Shown: positions 11,579 to 22,053 of the stretch, in pieces | Numbering within the stretch: position 1 is the first letter of the stretch | Layout: each line of letters starts with the position of its first letter | Assembly: GCA_030407315.1 (NCBI GenBank) | Contig: JALQPE010001928.1 | Location: forward strand, 1 to 64,000 | Reading direction: 5' to 3' | Source: Asparagopsis taxiformis | Lineage: Eukaryota > Rhodophyta > Florideophyceae > Bonnemaisoniales > Bonnemaisoniaceae | Length of the DNA stretch: 64,000 bases | Notes under the pieces: model-generated | Seen by the model: only the letters and a program-made list of their open reading frames with translations | Databases searched by the model: none | What the model was told of the DNA's origin: nothing | Program-made: the position numbers and the translations under genes

Positions 11579-11592
11579 GGTTATGGGCCCAG
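11579..11592 (+). other. Element B primer-binding site (initiator tRNA-Met anticodon region)
   Basis: Directly after the LTR lies GGTTATGGGCCCAG. It is complementary to the anticodon arm of eukaryotic initiator tRNA-Met (CUGGGCCCAUAACC), not to its 3' end. Priming by a tRNA-iMet half is established for Drosophila copia. Confidence 0.75.
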
Positions 11593-11666
11593 AGCCTAGT
11601 CGCTTGTAACCTTTGTTCTCTGAAACGCATTGAAAGATCCCCTGCTGATTTTTATTGAAACAAATC

Positions 11667-12277
11667 ATGGCTGATGATGACAAGATCCGCATAAAGCCTT
11701 TAGACGAGAGGGGAGATTATCGCCTTTATAAAATACGAATCGAAGCGGCTTATGATGCAAAAGACCTCACGGAATCATTATTCACTGAAGCTAATCCGTA
11801 TGAATCAGACAGCCCCAAGTATGCTGCATTCCAGACGGCCCAACGAAAGGCAAGCTTCATTTTCATCCATGCATTGAATGAAAAACCTCTCCGTGTAGTG
11901 AGATCTGAAGTCGGAAATCCATACAGGATGTTAAAGAAACTAGATGAGCGCTACGACTCAAAAAAATGCTTCGCGCATATCAAAAATGAGTGAGCTTGTC
12001 TCACTTCGTTACAATTCTATACACATGGAAATGGGTATACACGTTGATCAAGTGGCAAGTATTCTGTAGCAATTGGAATCAATGGATACAAAAATACAAG
12101 AAGAACTTGCCTTCGACTTGCTAGTTGCATCCATTGAAACAACAGAACTGTCAGCTGTCACAGCGGCTATTAAGACATTATCTGATGGAAGAGAAATCTG
12201 GGATGATGTAACACAGCGTTTAATCGGAGAAAAACGTGCTGCAAGTCAGAAAATGAGACACGAGCGATCGAATGCTG
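11667..12277 (+). pseudogene. Element B gag, 5' part
   Basis: Gag starts at ATG 11667 (MADDDKIRIKPLDERGDYRL), resembling the N-terminal region of copia-type gag (UBN2-like). The reading frame breaks in an A7 run near 11960; the following frame continues as MSELVSLRYNSIHMEMG. It hits a TAG at 12067-12069, then continues (LESMDTKIQEELAFDLLVAS) to the insertion point of element A at 12278-12282. Beyond A the same protein resumes at 24747 with its zinc knuckle. Confidence 0.85.
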
Positions 12278-12282
12278 CTGGT

Positions 12283-12965
12283 TGTAGCAGGTAGAAAATC
12301 CGCTAGAGCGGCAAACCACCCGACAGGTGTCCCGAGCCTCGGTAGAGGAAGTGGTAGAGCAGATGAACCTTATAGGTACCCAGCGGGTAGTCTCGTGAGA
12401 GAGAAGGTGTCGTTACCCGGAGGGGGTTGTGACAAAGGGGTGCTCACGCGAGAGGCGTATTAATGGAGCAAGATGACGTAATCCGTCGAGCTGTTGGCTA
12501 ACCCTAAGGTTTTCCCGGAGAGGGGTTGAACAATAGGTATGCGAACACTGTTCCTGTGGGTCGTAATTCCACTTGAGTTTACGTTACTCTAGAAACCGTG
12601 CCTACTGGCTATTCCAGTGGCCGTTTTATACTAAGTCTACTGTAAGCTAGGGTTAGTGGTTAGGAATAAATATCCAGTTAGTGACCAATCAGAACCCAAT
12701 TACTGGCGCTCGCCTACCCGCGAGGTCATTGCCAATAGGCTTACATTGTAATGTATGGCTGATCAGCCTAAGTTAAAATTTGCCCCTTGTGGGGTCTTGG
12801 CCGGGGCCGATAGGCCCGGGTGGGGTTATTTGTCAGCCATAGCTGGTCCTAAGTATAGGAAACACGCCAGTTGGCTGGTGCCTTCTGATTGGCACATCCC
12901 GTAAGTGGGTACCCAATAGGGAAGCGACACGGCTCGATCAGCGAGGACCGCCAGGCGGTACGACA
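12283..12965 (-). repeat. Element A 3' LTR
   Basis: 683 bp. On the plus strand it begins TGTAGCAGG and ends GGTACGACA. It is GC-rich with many short inverted motifs. A third, more divergent copy stands alone at 31921-32603. Confidence 0.95.
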
Positions 12966-12979
12966 CGGCCCCCTCCTGA
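12966..12979 (-). other. Element A polypurine tract
   Basis: On the element strand this is TCAGGAGGGGGCCG directly abutting the 3' LTR, as expected for the plus-strand primer of reverse transcription. Confidence 0.75.
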
Positions 12980-13465
12980 GAGATTTGTCGTCCCGACAAA
13001 ATTTGATCAAATAAAAATTACAATTTTTGGCTGTGGCCGTTGCATTGTGCAATTCAAAATTTTCCCGCGCGCGGCGCGTGCACACTAAATGTGTTGTCCA
13101 TCCGACTCTTCCCGAGTTCCGCCCGACCGTTTCCTATTGGAATCATACCTGTTCCAGGTTCATCCTCATCCTAACGCAACACAGCGTATTCACCCTTTCG
13201 GTGTCCAACTGCGTCCACGCATTCGCGTCCTTTCCACTATCCCTCAAAGGGTTTTTGCGTCCATCTGCTAAATAATTAGCCGCGCGATCGCACGAGCGGT
13301 GCCAATTCGAGGCTTGCATTCGCCGTTTCGGCCCATTGCCTCGCGATCCCCCTTCCTGGGTTGAATAGCGCAGCTCCCTCCCGGAGACTTAAGCCAATAG
13401 GCCACTTGTTCGTCCCGCTTCAGGGTTTTTATCAACGTCCGTCTCCGCCTCTACTGGCTTTTAGG

Positions 13466-16400
13466 ATGACCCCTCGTGCTCCGATTCAATTCGAATCCTC
13501 TGAAGAGGAAGGAGACAATATGGGTTCGCCCAACCGTCCTACCACACGCTCCAGCGTTCGCCGTCCCACGACTCGCCACCAGGCTTCCTCCTCCCGCACC
13601 GGGGTTCCGCCTACACCGGCTAAGTCTTCGTCGACTTCAGCGCCACGCGCGCCGTCAGCCACCGCGGCTCAATCGCAAACGCGAACGCGTTCGACTGCCG
13701 CCAAAGGCACCGCTGATCCAGCGTCGCCTGCTGGCAAGGTTGCGAGTGCGCAAGCACGTTCCGAAGAGACGGTCCCCCCTACCAGGGCAAGCGCACAAGA
13801 GCGCGACTCTGTTCCGGCTGAATCGCCTGCTTCCCCGAAGCCTTCCACCCCAGTGGCAAGTGTCAAACCGTCATCGGTTAATCCGCCGTCACGCGAAGGT
13901 GAGTCATCGAAGGCCGCCGGCCCGTCCCCAAGGGGAGCCATGCCGGCCGACACCGAGGAGGTGATAGAAGTCGTCGCCGAGGGAGGCGCTACGCCCAGGC
14001 CAACAAGGCAGCCGAATGTCAGGCCTTCGCCAAGTTCGCGTCCGATTACTTCTCGTCCTTCCGCCCCGGCGGCTCGTACCTCTTCTGGTCATGACGCGTC
14101 AGCGAATCCCTATGAGGACTATGGTCGCCGCAACCAGCAAATTCTGGCGGACGCTCGAAAGCGTAGAGAAGAAGAGTTGCGCCGCGAGGCTGCTCGGGCA
14201 GAAGCCGAGAAGGCTGCAGCCGAGAAGGCTAATGCTCAACCTGTAGAGAAGGTCCTAGACCCATATGCCTCTACTGGCAGAGTTACCCGAAGTGGGTCTG
14301 GTGCGGCTGCCGCCGATGCCTCTGTAGGCGTAAGACCGTCGGGCACCGCCCTAGTTGACCCTTACGCGGTTGCGTCTGCCTCAGCACCAGCTGCTCCGTC
14401 TCACGACACTCCCCCTCGGGCACCTAAGCCGACTGCCAATTGGCGCTCCATGGGAGAATTCTACCCAGCAAATGCTGATGAGCTGGTGGTATTCGACTCG
14501 CAAGCCTTGCCTTTCAGGCGTGAGCTCGCCGCTCCTTGGGAACACTACCCGTTTGCGCGACTCCCTCGTAGGGACTTTACGGATCGCCCGAGAAGCGAGT
14601 TACGTCGCGATATGCTTCTCATGAGCTCCCTCCGGGGTCAAAACCATCAGGTTCAAAACGAATGTTGGTCGGCTTACGCCCGTCTCCCTTCGAGTCGCCC
14701 TATGCGTCACTTCCGTGTCCCCCATACGCTATGCAGCGACAGGACTTTCCTGCTCCATCCCGGAGATGCGCTCTACGTCGAACGTATGAATCGTCGCTTG
14801 TTCCAAGAAGGATCGTACCAAGGCTCCGTAGCGGACATGCCGATGATTCGGTCTCGCTGGTTTGCGTATCCTCCACGTCCCGATACGGGTAGCTATGAGC
14901 ATCATATGCGTTTGCACGCTAGGGTCACTTCCCGAAGGATGGGGCGTCAGGTGACGGCGAACGATTATCGCGTGTTCGCGCACCGTCATGGTAGCTCTGC
15001 TGAGCCGGCCACTAGGCCCATGAAGGTAGCTAGGGAAGCTTTGGACCCGCTATGGGATGATCCCACTTGGGAAGGCAAGTCATCTCCACCGATGTGTTTG
15101 CCCGTTGCCGACCCTCCGTCGCTGGTGTATTTCCATAATTCCGCTCTTCGCGACGCGCCCGAATGGCGAATGGACAGGTTCCGATCGTACCTCGAGTTGG
15201 AGAGGGATATCCTTATAGGGATCGAGTTGGCTCGTACCGCCGAGACGCGGGGCTTTGTGCCGGTGATGGCGGAGGAACTCCTCAATAGGGTGAGCAGTAC
15301 TTGGTACGATATCCCGAAGGTTCCGGTGTCGGACGTGGTCCCCTATAGTCGGGAGTTACCTGGTTCGGTAGTGCGTCGGTTGCTGAAGGTGGCCCTTGGG
15401 GGTGATGATTATCCGCAGGAATTGGTCAGTACCAACATCACGGGAGTGGCACCGGAGAAGGTGGTTATCTACAGGACTGTTGACTTGCCGGTGAGGGCGT
15501 TACGTATTAACGTGTTAAACCATCGAGATGGTACAGTCGCAGAGCTGCCGCCTTATCGCAGAGATGGTGAGTTCACCGAAGATGGGTATTACGGCGTGGA
15601 GCCTGACAGGTATTCCGACGGTCATCCCGACTCTTACAAATATCAGCCTGTTGGCGAGGCATTTGTGCCGCGTCCGTGGTGGACAGCCGCCGAGGCGGGA
15701 GGCCCAGCTGGGCGTTCGCCTTACGCAGGACGGAGCTTCGCTCCTGTTGCTTCCTTACCACCCAGTGGTGCTGATGACTTGTACGAAAGTCAGGTCCCGA
15801 TGACCGTCGCGCCTACCGCGCCAACCCCTCAGCCTGCAGCTGCCCCTTCATCCCAAGTGGGTCCCGCCATGGAGGCGCTTCTGACATCAGACCAAGGCTC
15901 TGAGCCATCCGTGAACGGTGATGATGTAGTCACGCGTCAGCCTCCTGCTGTTGATATCCTACGTGGGGAATTGTCGAGTCGCGAATTGCTATCGATTCCG
16001 CATGTGCGGCGGTTGGCCGATGATCTCGGGGATGGTACGGTGGCTTCCATTTTTGCCTCTGCCAATGGGCGTTACATCGTAAGATCCGCGTTGGATGGAC
16101 TCGCATTGTCGTGCATCACGTTAGCTGCTCGCTATAAACAAGGACGCGAACAGCGTAACATCGCCCGAGAGCGTCGCCGCACAGCGGATAGGGAGGTTGA
16201 GGCCGCACGCCTGGAGGCAGCAGAATTGCGAACCCGGGTTGGGGAATTAGAAGGTGAGTTGGAGGACGCCAGGCGTCTACTGCAGCAAGCAGTTATTCCC
16301 GAAGAGGGTGGCGAGGAGGCAGTTCAGCCTGGTTACTCGCGTCGTCGCGCTCGATCTCCCGATGAGGGTCTTCCCGAACGCAACGTGCGTACTCGTCTTC

Positions 16401-16732
16401 ATTCCCCCGTGGGTGCTGCGGATGCTAGTAATCCTCTGCTTGCGCGTCTTGATGCCCGGTTGGGGTCGCCTGAGTCGCCAGATGTTTCTCCGCCTCCCGC
16501 GTCCATCCCAGCAGTTGGGTTATCCGCCTCTGCGGTTGCGTCTTCGCATGGCCCTGTGCCTGCCCGTCGTCGGGGTTCTAGTGCAGTTCCGCAACGCGGT
16601 TTGCGTCGTAATCCTACCTTCGCAAGGGTTGCACCCCGCCATCCTCGTCCTTCGACGAATGTACGCGCTCCTGCCCCTACGGCACCGTCTGCCTCTCATC
16701 GGCCTCGGCCTTCTAGCCATTATCGTCGTTAA
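13466..16732 (+). CDS. Antisense ORF of element A, unknown protein
   Basis: Opposite in direction to gag-pol and convergent with it (306 bp gap). The first ATG of the open frame is at 13466 and gives 1088 residues. The N-terminal third is low-complexity, rich in Pro, Ser, Thr and Ala. A charged helix (ADARKRREEELRREAARAEA) follows near residue 230. The middle (about residues 325-780) has normal globular composition with many Arg, Tyr and Pro (for example SELRRDMLLMSSLRGQ and MRLHARVTSRRMGRQ). The last part has a coiled coil (DREVEAARLEAAELRTRVGE) and a basic low-complexity tail. No reverse-transcriptase, envelope, transposase or zinc-knuckle motif is visible. An uninterrupted frame of this length in a young element argues for selection. 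Function is unknown. Confidence 0.8.
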   Translation: MTPRAPIQFESSEEEGDNMGSPNRPTTRSSVRRPTTRHQASSSRTGVPPTPAKSSSTSAPRAPSATAAQSQTRTRSTAAKGTADPASPAGKVASAQARSEETVPPTRASAQERDSVPAESPASPKPSTPVASVKPSSVNPPSREGESSKAAGPSPRGAMPADTEEVIEVVAEGGATPRPTRQPNVRPSPSSRPITSRPSAPAARTSSGHDASANPYEDYGRRNQQILADARKRREEELRREAARAEAEKAAAEKANAQPVEKVLDPYASTGRVTRSGSGAAAADASVGVRPSGTALVDPYAVASASAPAAPSHDTPPRAPKPTANWRSMGEFYPANADELVVFDSQALPFRRELAAPWEHYPFARLPRRDFTDRPRSELRRDMLLMSSLRGQNHQVQNECWSAYARLPSSRPMRHFRVPHTLCSDRTFLLHPGDALYVERMNRRLFQEGSYQGSVADMPMIRSRWFAYPPRPDTGSYEHHMRLHARVTSRRMGRQVTANDYRVFAHRHGSSAEPATRPMKVAREALDPLWDDPTWEGKSSPPMCLPVADPPSLVYFHNSALRDAPEWRMDRFRSYLELERDILIGIELARTAETRGFVPVMAEELLNRVSSTWYDIPKVPVSDVVPYSRELPGSVVRRLLKVALGGDDYPQELVSTNITGVAPEKVVIYRTVDLPVRALRINVLNHRDGTVAELPPYRRDGEFTEDGYYGVEPDRYSDGHPDSYKYQPVGEAFVPRPWWTAAEAGGPAGRSPYAGRSFAPVASLPPSGADDLYESQVPMTVAPTAPTPQPAAAPSSQVGPAMEALLTSDQGSEPSVNGDDVVTRQPPAVDILRGELSSRELLSIPHVRRLADDLGDGTVASIFASANGRYIVRSALDGLALSCITLAARYKQGREQRNIARERRRTADREVEAARLEAAELRTRVGELEGELEDARRLLQQAVIPEEGGEEAVQPGYSRRRARSPDEGLPERNVRTRLHSPVGAADASNPLLARLDARLGSPESPDVSPPPASIPAVGLSASAVASSHGPVPARRRGSSAVPQRGLRRNPTFARVAPRHPRPSTNVRAPAPTAPSASHRPRPSSHYRR

Positions 16733-17037
16733 GGACTGGCAATTGCCTTTGGGAGAATAACCTCTAACGGTAGTTTGAACACGCTTTTGCGTTGCGCCAT
16801 TGTTCATCAGGTAGTCCTGAGGCACCTCTGAGGTACATTAAAGATGCATCATCACGATGACGTGTGAACTTGTTTGTTGAACCCCTTTTGGCCAATTTTT
16901 TCATTTCCTGAAATCTAAATTTCCACAGTGGCTCCGGTTGGCGGTGATAAAGTGCGCCCTTTTTGGCTTGACCCTCCGAGGTTTGGTAGCTCCACCCAGT
17001 GGGTACCTTGTTAGGTTCTTATCCCTGTGGGGTTATT
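16733..17037. other. Spacer between the convergent antisense ORF and pol
   Basis: Non-coding gap between the stop of the antisense ORF and the stop of pol. A polyadenylation region for both transcripts would be expected here, but no clear AATAAA was identified. Confidence 0.4.
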
Positions 17038-20000
17038 CTACTTCTTCCCTCTCTTGGGTTTGCGCGTGCGCGCTCGGCGTGGTTGCCGGTCACCTTCGCG
17101 GTGTTGTCTTCGACGGAAGTACCTTGATGCCCATTCAGGGGGGACGTTCGCGCGTTGCGTCCATGTCGGCTTTCGGTAGCCATACCACTTTACCAGGAAC
17201 CATTGTTCCCCGTCGTCATCAGTGACGTAATCTAGGAGATCATCGATGGGATATTCCTCCTCTGAGGTTGCGCGTTCGGCGTCGCTACTTCCCTCTGGGG
17301 TTTCCTTCGTCCCTTCAGGGAGAGCTACTCGTTCCGAGTTCGGCTGCGTGCCCTGTGGCGCTTTCTCTTGTTCCCCATTGGGGGTGGCTTCCAAAGACCT
17401 TACGGGGTTTGCCGTGGCTATCTTCTTCGCACTTGAGCGAGTTTGTCGACCCGGTTTGGGTTTTGCCAAATGGGCGGGTGCTTGACTTGCTTGGTTCGCT
17501 ATGCGAAGTTCGGCTCCCGATGGAGGGTTCGCGTCCCGTTGAGGGGAACTCGGCGTCTGTACGCATGACCTGGATGGTTGTCCTCTCGTCGCAATTGTGC
17601 GGTTTGAACGTCTTCGGGCGGCTTCAGCAGCGTCGACATTTGTCGTGTCTTGTCGCAACGTTCGCTTGTGCGATGTATGAGCCCGGTCTGGGTTGACGTC
17701 TTGGTCTTGGTCTGCATTGGCAGAGTTGTCATGGCGCCTTTGTTGGCCTCTTCGCAATTGTGTGCGATTGCGGTTGGTAGTTACCGGCTGGGTGGGTGAA
17801 CGACTTGGGTCGTGTGCGTCGTTCCCAATTGTGGGTGAGTTACCGAAGGGTGAAAGACTACAATGTTCATCCCGAGAGGGAGTTGCAAAATTTTTGCTTA
17901 CGCGCACAGCGTCGGGGGCCCCCTCCTGAAGGGTGGTTTGTCCCAAACCACTACTTCCCGGTGTTATCCTAATTGTAGGTTGTCGTGGGGACGATGGTTG
18001 ATCCCTGAAGGGGTATTCCTGATTAGGAGTTGGCGGAGGTGATTCGCTTTGTGCGTTCTGTTGGCCGTCGCCCGTCGGTTGGCGTGATTGTGTATTTGGC
18101 GCGAGGGCATCTGCACCTGATGGTGACGCTTGTGCGTTAGCGGCATGTAGCCTAGGTGGTAAGGTTGGTTCCTCGGTCGGTCGCGGAGCGAGTGCAACTC
18201 TATCGAGACTAACCTTTTCGGTGATACCATCGCGGTCGATGTAAACCGTTCGCCGTCCGGCACGGATAACCCTATAGGGACCTTGAGCTATTGGAGTTAG
18301 CTTGTTCCGTTCACGGACTTCTGGATTATCCAGATAAACGTAATCATCGGTAGTGATGAGTCGTTTAGACTTCCGGATTGACCGGTCGAAGTTACGCTTG
18401 TAGCGTGCTTGCGCGCTGTGAAGGCGTTTACCTGCCATATCAATGGTATCCGTAATACGGCGCAAGAAGTCTTGCTTCGTGAACGCGTCTGGCGTTGCCC
18501 TCCTTTTCACCGAATGGTGTGTCGCATATGGCGGTGGAGGTCGGCTTAGGATGAGGTCGAAGGGTGTAGTTCCCGTTGTGCGATGCACGTGCGTGTTGTA
18601 CGCATAGGTTAACGCTGATGCGTAGACATCCCAGTCGTCCTGGTTATCATTAACGTAATTACGTAGCATGCTCAATAGAGTACGGTTATACCGTTCGACT
18701 TGCCCATTTGTCTGGGGATGGTAAGCCGTCGTGAAGACGTTCTTCGTTCCTAACTGGAGGCAGACAGCCTGGAAGAACTTCGACGCAAATTGCGGACCGT
18801 TATCGGATAGTAATGTCCGTGGAGGACCATACTTAAACACCCAATGTGTACAAAAGGCTACTGCCACATGGTAAGCCGTAATGCTTCGCAGGGGCACCAC
18901 TTGGGTGAGCTTGGAGAAGCGACACGAAATCACCAGTAGGTGCACGTTACCTTTCTTGGTACGAGGTAGAGGACCGAGGAGGTCAATTGCAACGTCATCC
19001 AATGGTGTGGTAGCTGGGAACAGCTGGAGGGTACTCGCATGTTTGCGCAACCGTAATCGGTTTCTCGCACACGCTGAACAGCGTTCAACCGTTCCGGTTA
19101 TGTCCGCAGCCATTGCAGGCCAGTAGTAAGATAGGCGCATCGTGTCGTACATGCGATTCTGACCAGGATGTCCTGCCAATATGCCGTGGTGGCACATCGT
19201 CAATAGACGTTGCCGTAAGGCTTTGGGTACTACAATTTGGGATGACCCGTCCAATTTGGACTTCCTACAAAGGACACCGTCTTCATCTTCGAAGAAGAGA
19301 GAGTCAGACTTCTGCGAGGCCAGGGCCTGTTGACAGAAGTCGTCTGTTCGTTGCTCTTCGAGCCACTCTTGGAGAGTTATCGGGCAGTAGTTTTCCGTTT
19401 GCGGATGAGTTGTCAAGACGGGTGTACCGTTGCGATTAGGCGCCTCCTCGGCGTGGTCTCTTGCTAGAGAAAGGTCGTAGAACCAAACATCAGTGTCATC
19501 ATCCAAGGATGTTTCACCTTGCGGTGCGTGCGTGGCCAACAGAGTTGGTATTTCATCGTCAATAGTGACGGGCGTCTCGCCGTTAGTTTCAACACGCGAA
19601 AGGGCGTCTGGTAGTTGGTGAACCCGACCGGGTCGGTAGACTATTTGATAGTCAAATTCCGCAAGTCGGAGGCGCCAACGGCATAGTCTCCCTGAAGGGT
19701 CATTGATATTCATGAGCCAACGCAGCGCGTTATGGTCCGTCCGGACTACAAACTTTGTTTGCTCCAAGTATGGACGTAGGATAGTGACAGCCCATACGAC
19801 GGCTAGACATTCACGCTCCGTAGGGGAGTAACCTCTTTCAGGTTTAGTCAAGGTCCGCGACCAATAGCCAATTGGCTTGAGATCGTTCTCTTCCCCTTGC
19901 TGCTGAAGCAGAGCGCATCCTATTTGGTATGCGGAAGCGTCCGTGTCTACGGTGTAGGGTTGACCCAACTTGGGTAGAGCCAGTATCGGCGGCTTGGTCA

Positions 20001-22053
20001 TGACCTCTTTGAGAGCGTTGAACGCGCGGCGTTGGTCCTCGGTAGGAGGTTCTTTCCCGAATTTAGGGAGGCTGTCTTTGGTCAGCATTTCGTTCAAGGG
20101 GTGCGCAATTGCGGCATACCCTTTGATGAATCGTCGAAAGACGCCACAGCTTCCGAGGAAGGATCGCATTTGCGTAGGCGTTTGCGGAAAGATCGCGTCA
20201 GCGATAGCCGAAGTGGCGTTCTGTGCAACAGCTAGCTTTCCTGGCATCACGACATGTCCCAGGTAATCAACCTTCTTTTCGAAGAAATGACACTTTGTCA
20301 ACTTCAGGGTGACACCTGCTTCCCGTAGGAGGGAGAGTACTTGGTCCACATGGTGGAGATGTTCGGCCTCGTCCCGAGAGAATACGATCACATCGTCTAA
20401 GTAAATCAGACAGGTCTGCCAGCGAACGCTGCTAAGAATAATGTCGATGGCACGTTGAAACGTTGCCGGAGCATTCTTTAAGCCAAAAGGCAAACGCTTG
20501 AAGCGATATGTCCCCAAGTGGGAGGTGAATGCCGTTTTGTCACGGTCGTCCTGTGCAACAGGGATCTGCCAATAGCCAGAATTACAATCCAATGTGGTGA
20601 ATACTTGAGCATCTCCGAGGGAGTCAATACAATCATCCATTCGTGGAAGGGGGTACACATCATTGACAGTGATGTCGTTAAGACCCCTATAGTCGACGCA
20701 AAAGCGTAATTTACCATCCTTCTTCGGGACAAGAACCACTGGGCTAGCCCATTCGGAGGTCGACGGTTCGATCACTCCTTTTTCCAGCATGCTGGTTATT
20801 TCCTTACGGGCAATCTCTCGGCGAGCGGGTCCCATCCGGTAGGGTTGTTGCCGTCTAGGCTTGCTCCCTTCGACTATGTCGATTCGGTGTTCCGTAGCGC
20901 GGATGTCCCCTAGGGATCCATCCCACATAGACTCGTGTCGAGATAGCATGCTAAGGATGCGTTCCCTCAACGGGATTTGACCAAGGTGGTCCAGAGAGAC
21001 TTCTTGCTTCCAGCTTGATGGTTGGGTGGCCTCGGCCTCTTGCTCCTGATGGAGAGTAGTCACCATAGTGGAGGCCTCTTGGGAGGAAGGGGTAGAACGG
21101 CTGAGAGCCATGGGGCGCATTGGCCGTTCGGGTGCCCGAAGGGCATAGCCTATAATTGTCCCTTTAGGGAGGTACTTGTCGGATGTACCGAAGTTAGTTA
21201 ATATAGTCAGGAATTCCTGTCGCGGGATGACTTCCGCAACCCCATTCGGGATAGAGACACGATGTCGGTGAAGGATCCGATCTCTCGGTGAGAGTATACT
21301 CAAGCCGCCACCGGCGCATACAACAGTAGTTGTTACTTGACTCCGCGGAGGAACATTCACACTTTGTGACAATCGAATGCCATGAGGCTGGCGGTCTAAG
21401 TTAATCCCATTAGAGGGTCGCGAGGCATCCACGTAGCACGAAAGGGTGGGGGATGTTTTACGCGTAGGCGACATCACTAGGATAGCTATCGACCCGCCGT
21501 CGTGAATATCAATTCGTTGGGCCCGGCACCTAATTGCGTCTACGTGGGTATTCATTGCCCCAGTTCCCAAGATGAGGGGTACGGCCAACTTAGGCGCGAC
21601 GAAGAATTCTTCCTCAAAGGACTTGTGGCCTAACTGTAAGGACAGTATTATCTTGCCTTTTATCCGAAGAGGATTGCCGTTAGCATCGGCCAGTTGCGGA
21701 ACTTTCCCCGTAGGGACTTGGAATTGTTCCCAATTTTGGGGTAAGCTCCTTTCATGGATGACCGATGGTCCGGACCCGGTGTCCATCACCATACGCATGG
21801 GCGTGAGAATTGACGGATCGAGTCCGATGGAACCCATTACTACGTAATGGGCGGCCTTAAGCAGGCATGAGGCTTTCGGCCTTGAGGTTCGAGTCCCTGT
21901 GGGGGAACCCGAAGGGGTTGGTGTCTGGGAAAGACTTTGGTCCCTAGAGGGAGTTGCAGCCTTTTCCTGCGGAGGTGGTTGTGGTGAGATGTCCACCGAG
22001 TAGCGTAATCGCTCCACCTCCTGACGGGAGTGCGACACCTCACTCCCCGTCAT
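17038..22053 (-). CDS. pol: Element A pol polyprotein with chromodomain
   Basis: 1671 residues. In order: aspartic protease (VMDTGSGPS, residue about 88); reverse transcriptase (FTTLDCNSGYWQI; YLDD near residue 549); RNase H (TVDTDASAYQIG, about 703); integrase with zinc finger (H...CSACARN) and DDE residues in AIDLLG, LLSDNGPQF and NGQVERYN (about 1020-1120); a GPY module (QGPYRVIRAGRRTVYID, about 1258); a long Pro/Gln/Ser-rich linker of about 330 residues; and a C-terminal chromodomain (WFLVKWYGYRKPTW, about 1600-1655). Domain order is that of Ty3/gypsy, and the chromodomain marks a chromovirus, which targets insertion through modified histones. The ATG overlaps the gag stop codon by one base (TAATG). 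Confidence 0.95.
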   Translation of the reverse strand: MTGSEVSHSRQEVERLRYSVDISPQPPPQEKAATPSRDQSLSQTPTPSGSPTGTRTSRPKASCLLKAAHYVVMGSIGLDPSILTPMRMVMDTGSGPSVIHERSLPQNWEQFQVPTGKVPQLADANGNPLRIKGKIILSLQLGHKSFEEEFFVAPKLAVPLILGTGAMNTHVDAIRCRAQRIDIHDGGSIAILVMSPTRKTSPTLSCYVDASRPSNGINLDRQPHGIRLSQSVNVPPRSQVTTTVVCAGGGLSILSPRDRILHRHRVSIPNGVAEVIPRQEFLTILTNFGTSDKYLPKGTIIGYALRAPERPMRPMALSRSTPSSQEASTMVTTLHQEQEAEATQPSSWKQEVSLDHLGQIPLRERILSMLSRHESMWDGSLGDIRATEHRIDIVEGSKPRRQQPYRMGPARREIARKEITSMLEKGVIEPSTSEWASPVVLVPKKDGKLRFCVDYRGLNDITVNDVYPLPRMDDCIDSLGDAQVFTTLDCNSGYWQIPVAQDDRDKTAFTSHLGTYRFKRLPFGLKNAPATFQRAIDIILSSVRWQTCLIYLDDVIVFSRDEAEHLHHVDQVLSLLREAGVTLKLTKCHFFEKKVDYLGHVVMPGKLAVAQNATSAIADAIFPQTPTQMRSFLGSCGVFRRFIKGYAAIAHPLNEMLTKDSLPKFGKEPPTEDQRRAFNALKEVMTKPPILALPKLGQPYTVDTDASAYQIGCALLQQQGEENDLKPIGYWSRTLTKPERGYSPTERECLAVVWAVTILRPYLEQTKFVVRTDHNALRWLMNINDPSGRLCRWRLRLAEFDYQIVYRPGRVHQLPDALSRVETNGETPVTIDDEIPTLLATHAPQGETSLDDDTDVWFYDLSLARDHAEEAPNRNGTPVLTTHPQTENYCPITLQEWLEEQRTDDFCQQALASQKSDSLFFEDEDGVLCRKSKLDGSSQIVVPKALRQRLLTMCHHGILAGHPGQNRMYDTMRLSYYWPAMAADITGTVERCSACARNRLRLRKHASTLQLFPATTPLDDVAIDLLGPLPRTKKGNVHLLVISCRFSKLTQVVPLRSITAYHVAVAFCTHWVFKYGPPRTLLSDNGPQFASKFFQAVCLQLGTKNVFTTAYHPQTNGQVERYNRTLLSMLRNYVNDNQDDWDVYASALTYAYNTHVHRTTGTTPFDLILSRPPPPYATHHSVKRRATPDAFTKQDFLRRITDTIDMAGKRLHSAQARYKRNFDRSIRKSKRLITTDDYVYLDNPEVRERNKLTPIAQGPYRVIRAGRRTVYIDRDGITEKVSLDRVALAPRPTEEPTLPPRLHAANAQASPSGADALAPNTQSRQPTGDGQQNAQSESPPPTPNQEYPFRDQPSSPRQPTIRITPGSSGLGQTTLQEGAPDAVRVSKNFATPSRDEHCSLSPFGNSPTIGNDAHDPSRSPTQPVTTNRNRTQLRRGQQRRHDNSANADQDQDVNPDRAHTSHKRTLRQDTTNVDAAEAARRRSNRTIATRGQPSRSCVQTPSSPQRDANPPSGAELRIANQASQAPAHLAKPKPGRQTRSSAKKIATANPVRSLEATPNGEQEKAPQGTQPNSERVALPEGTKETPEGSSDAERATSEEEYPIDDLLDYVTDDDGEQWFLVKWYGYRKPTWTQRANVPPEWASRYFRRRQHREGDRQPRRARTRKPKRGKK
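17917..17929 (-). other. Internal copy of the element A polypurine core
   Basis: TCAGGAGGGGGCC on the element strand, identical over 13 bases to the tract next to the 3' LTR (12967-12979). It lies within the sequence coding the pol linker. It could act as a second plus-strand initiation site, or be coincidence. Confidence 0.35.

Noticed and set aside
17268..20266. Plus-strand frames opposite element A pol
   Set aside because: Short antisense shadows of a strongly supported polyprotein, unlike the long frame at 13466-16732.
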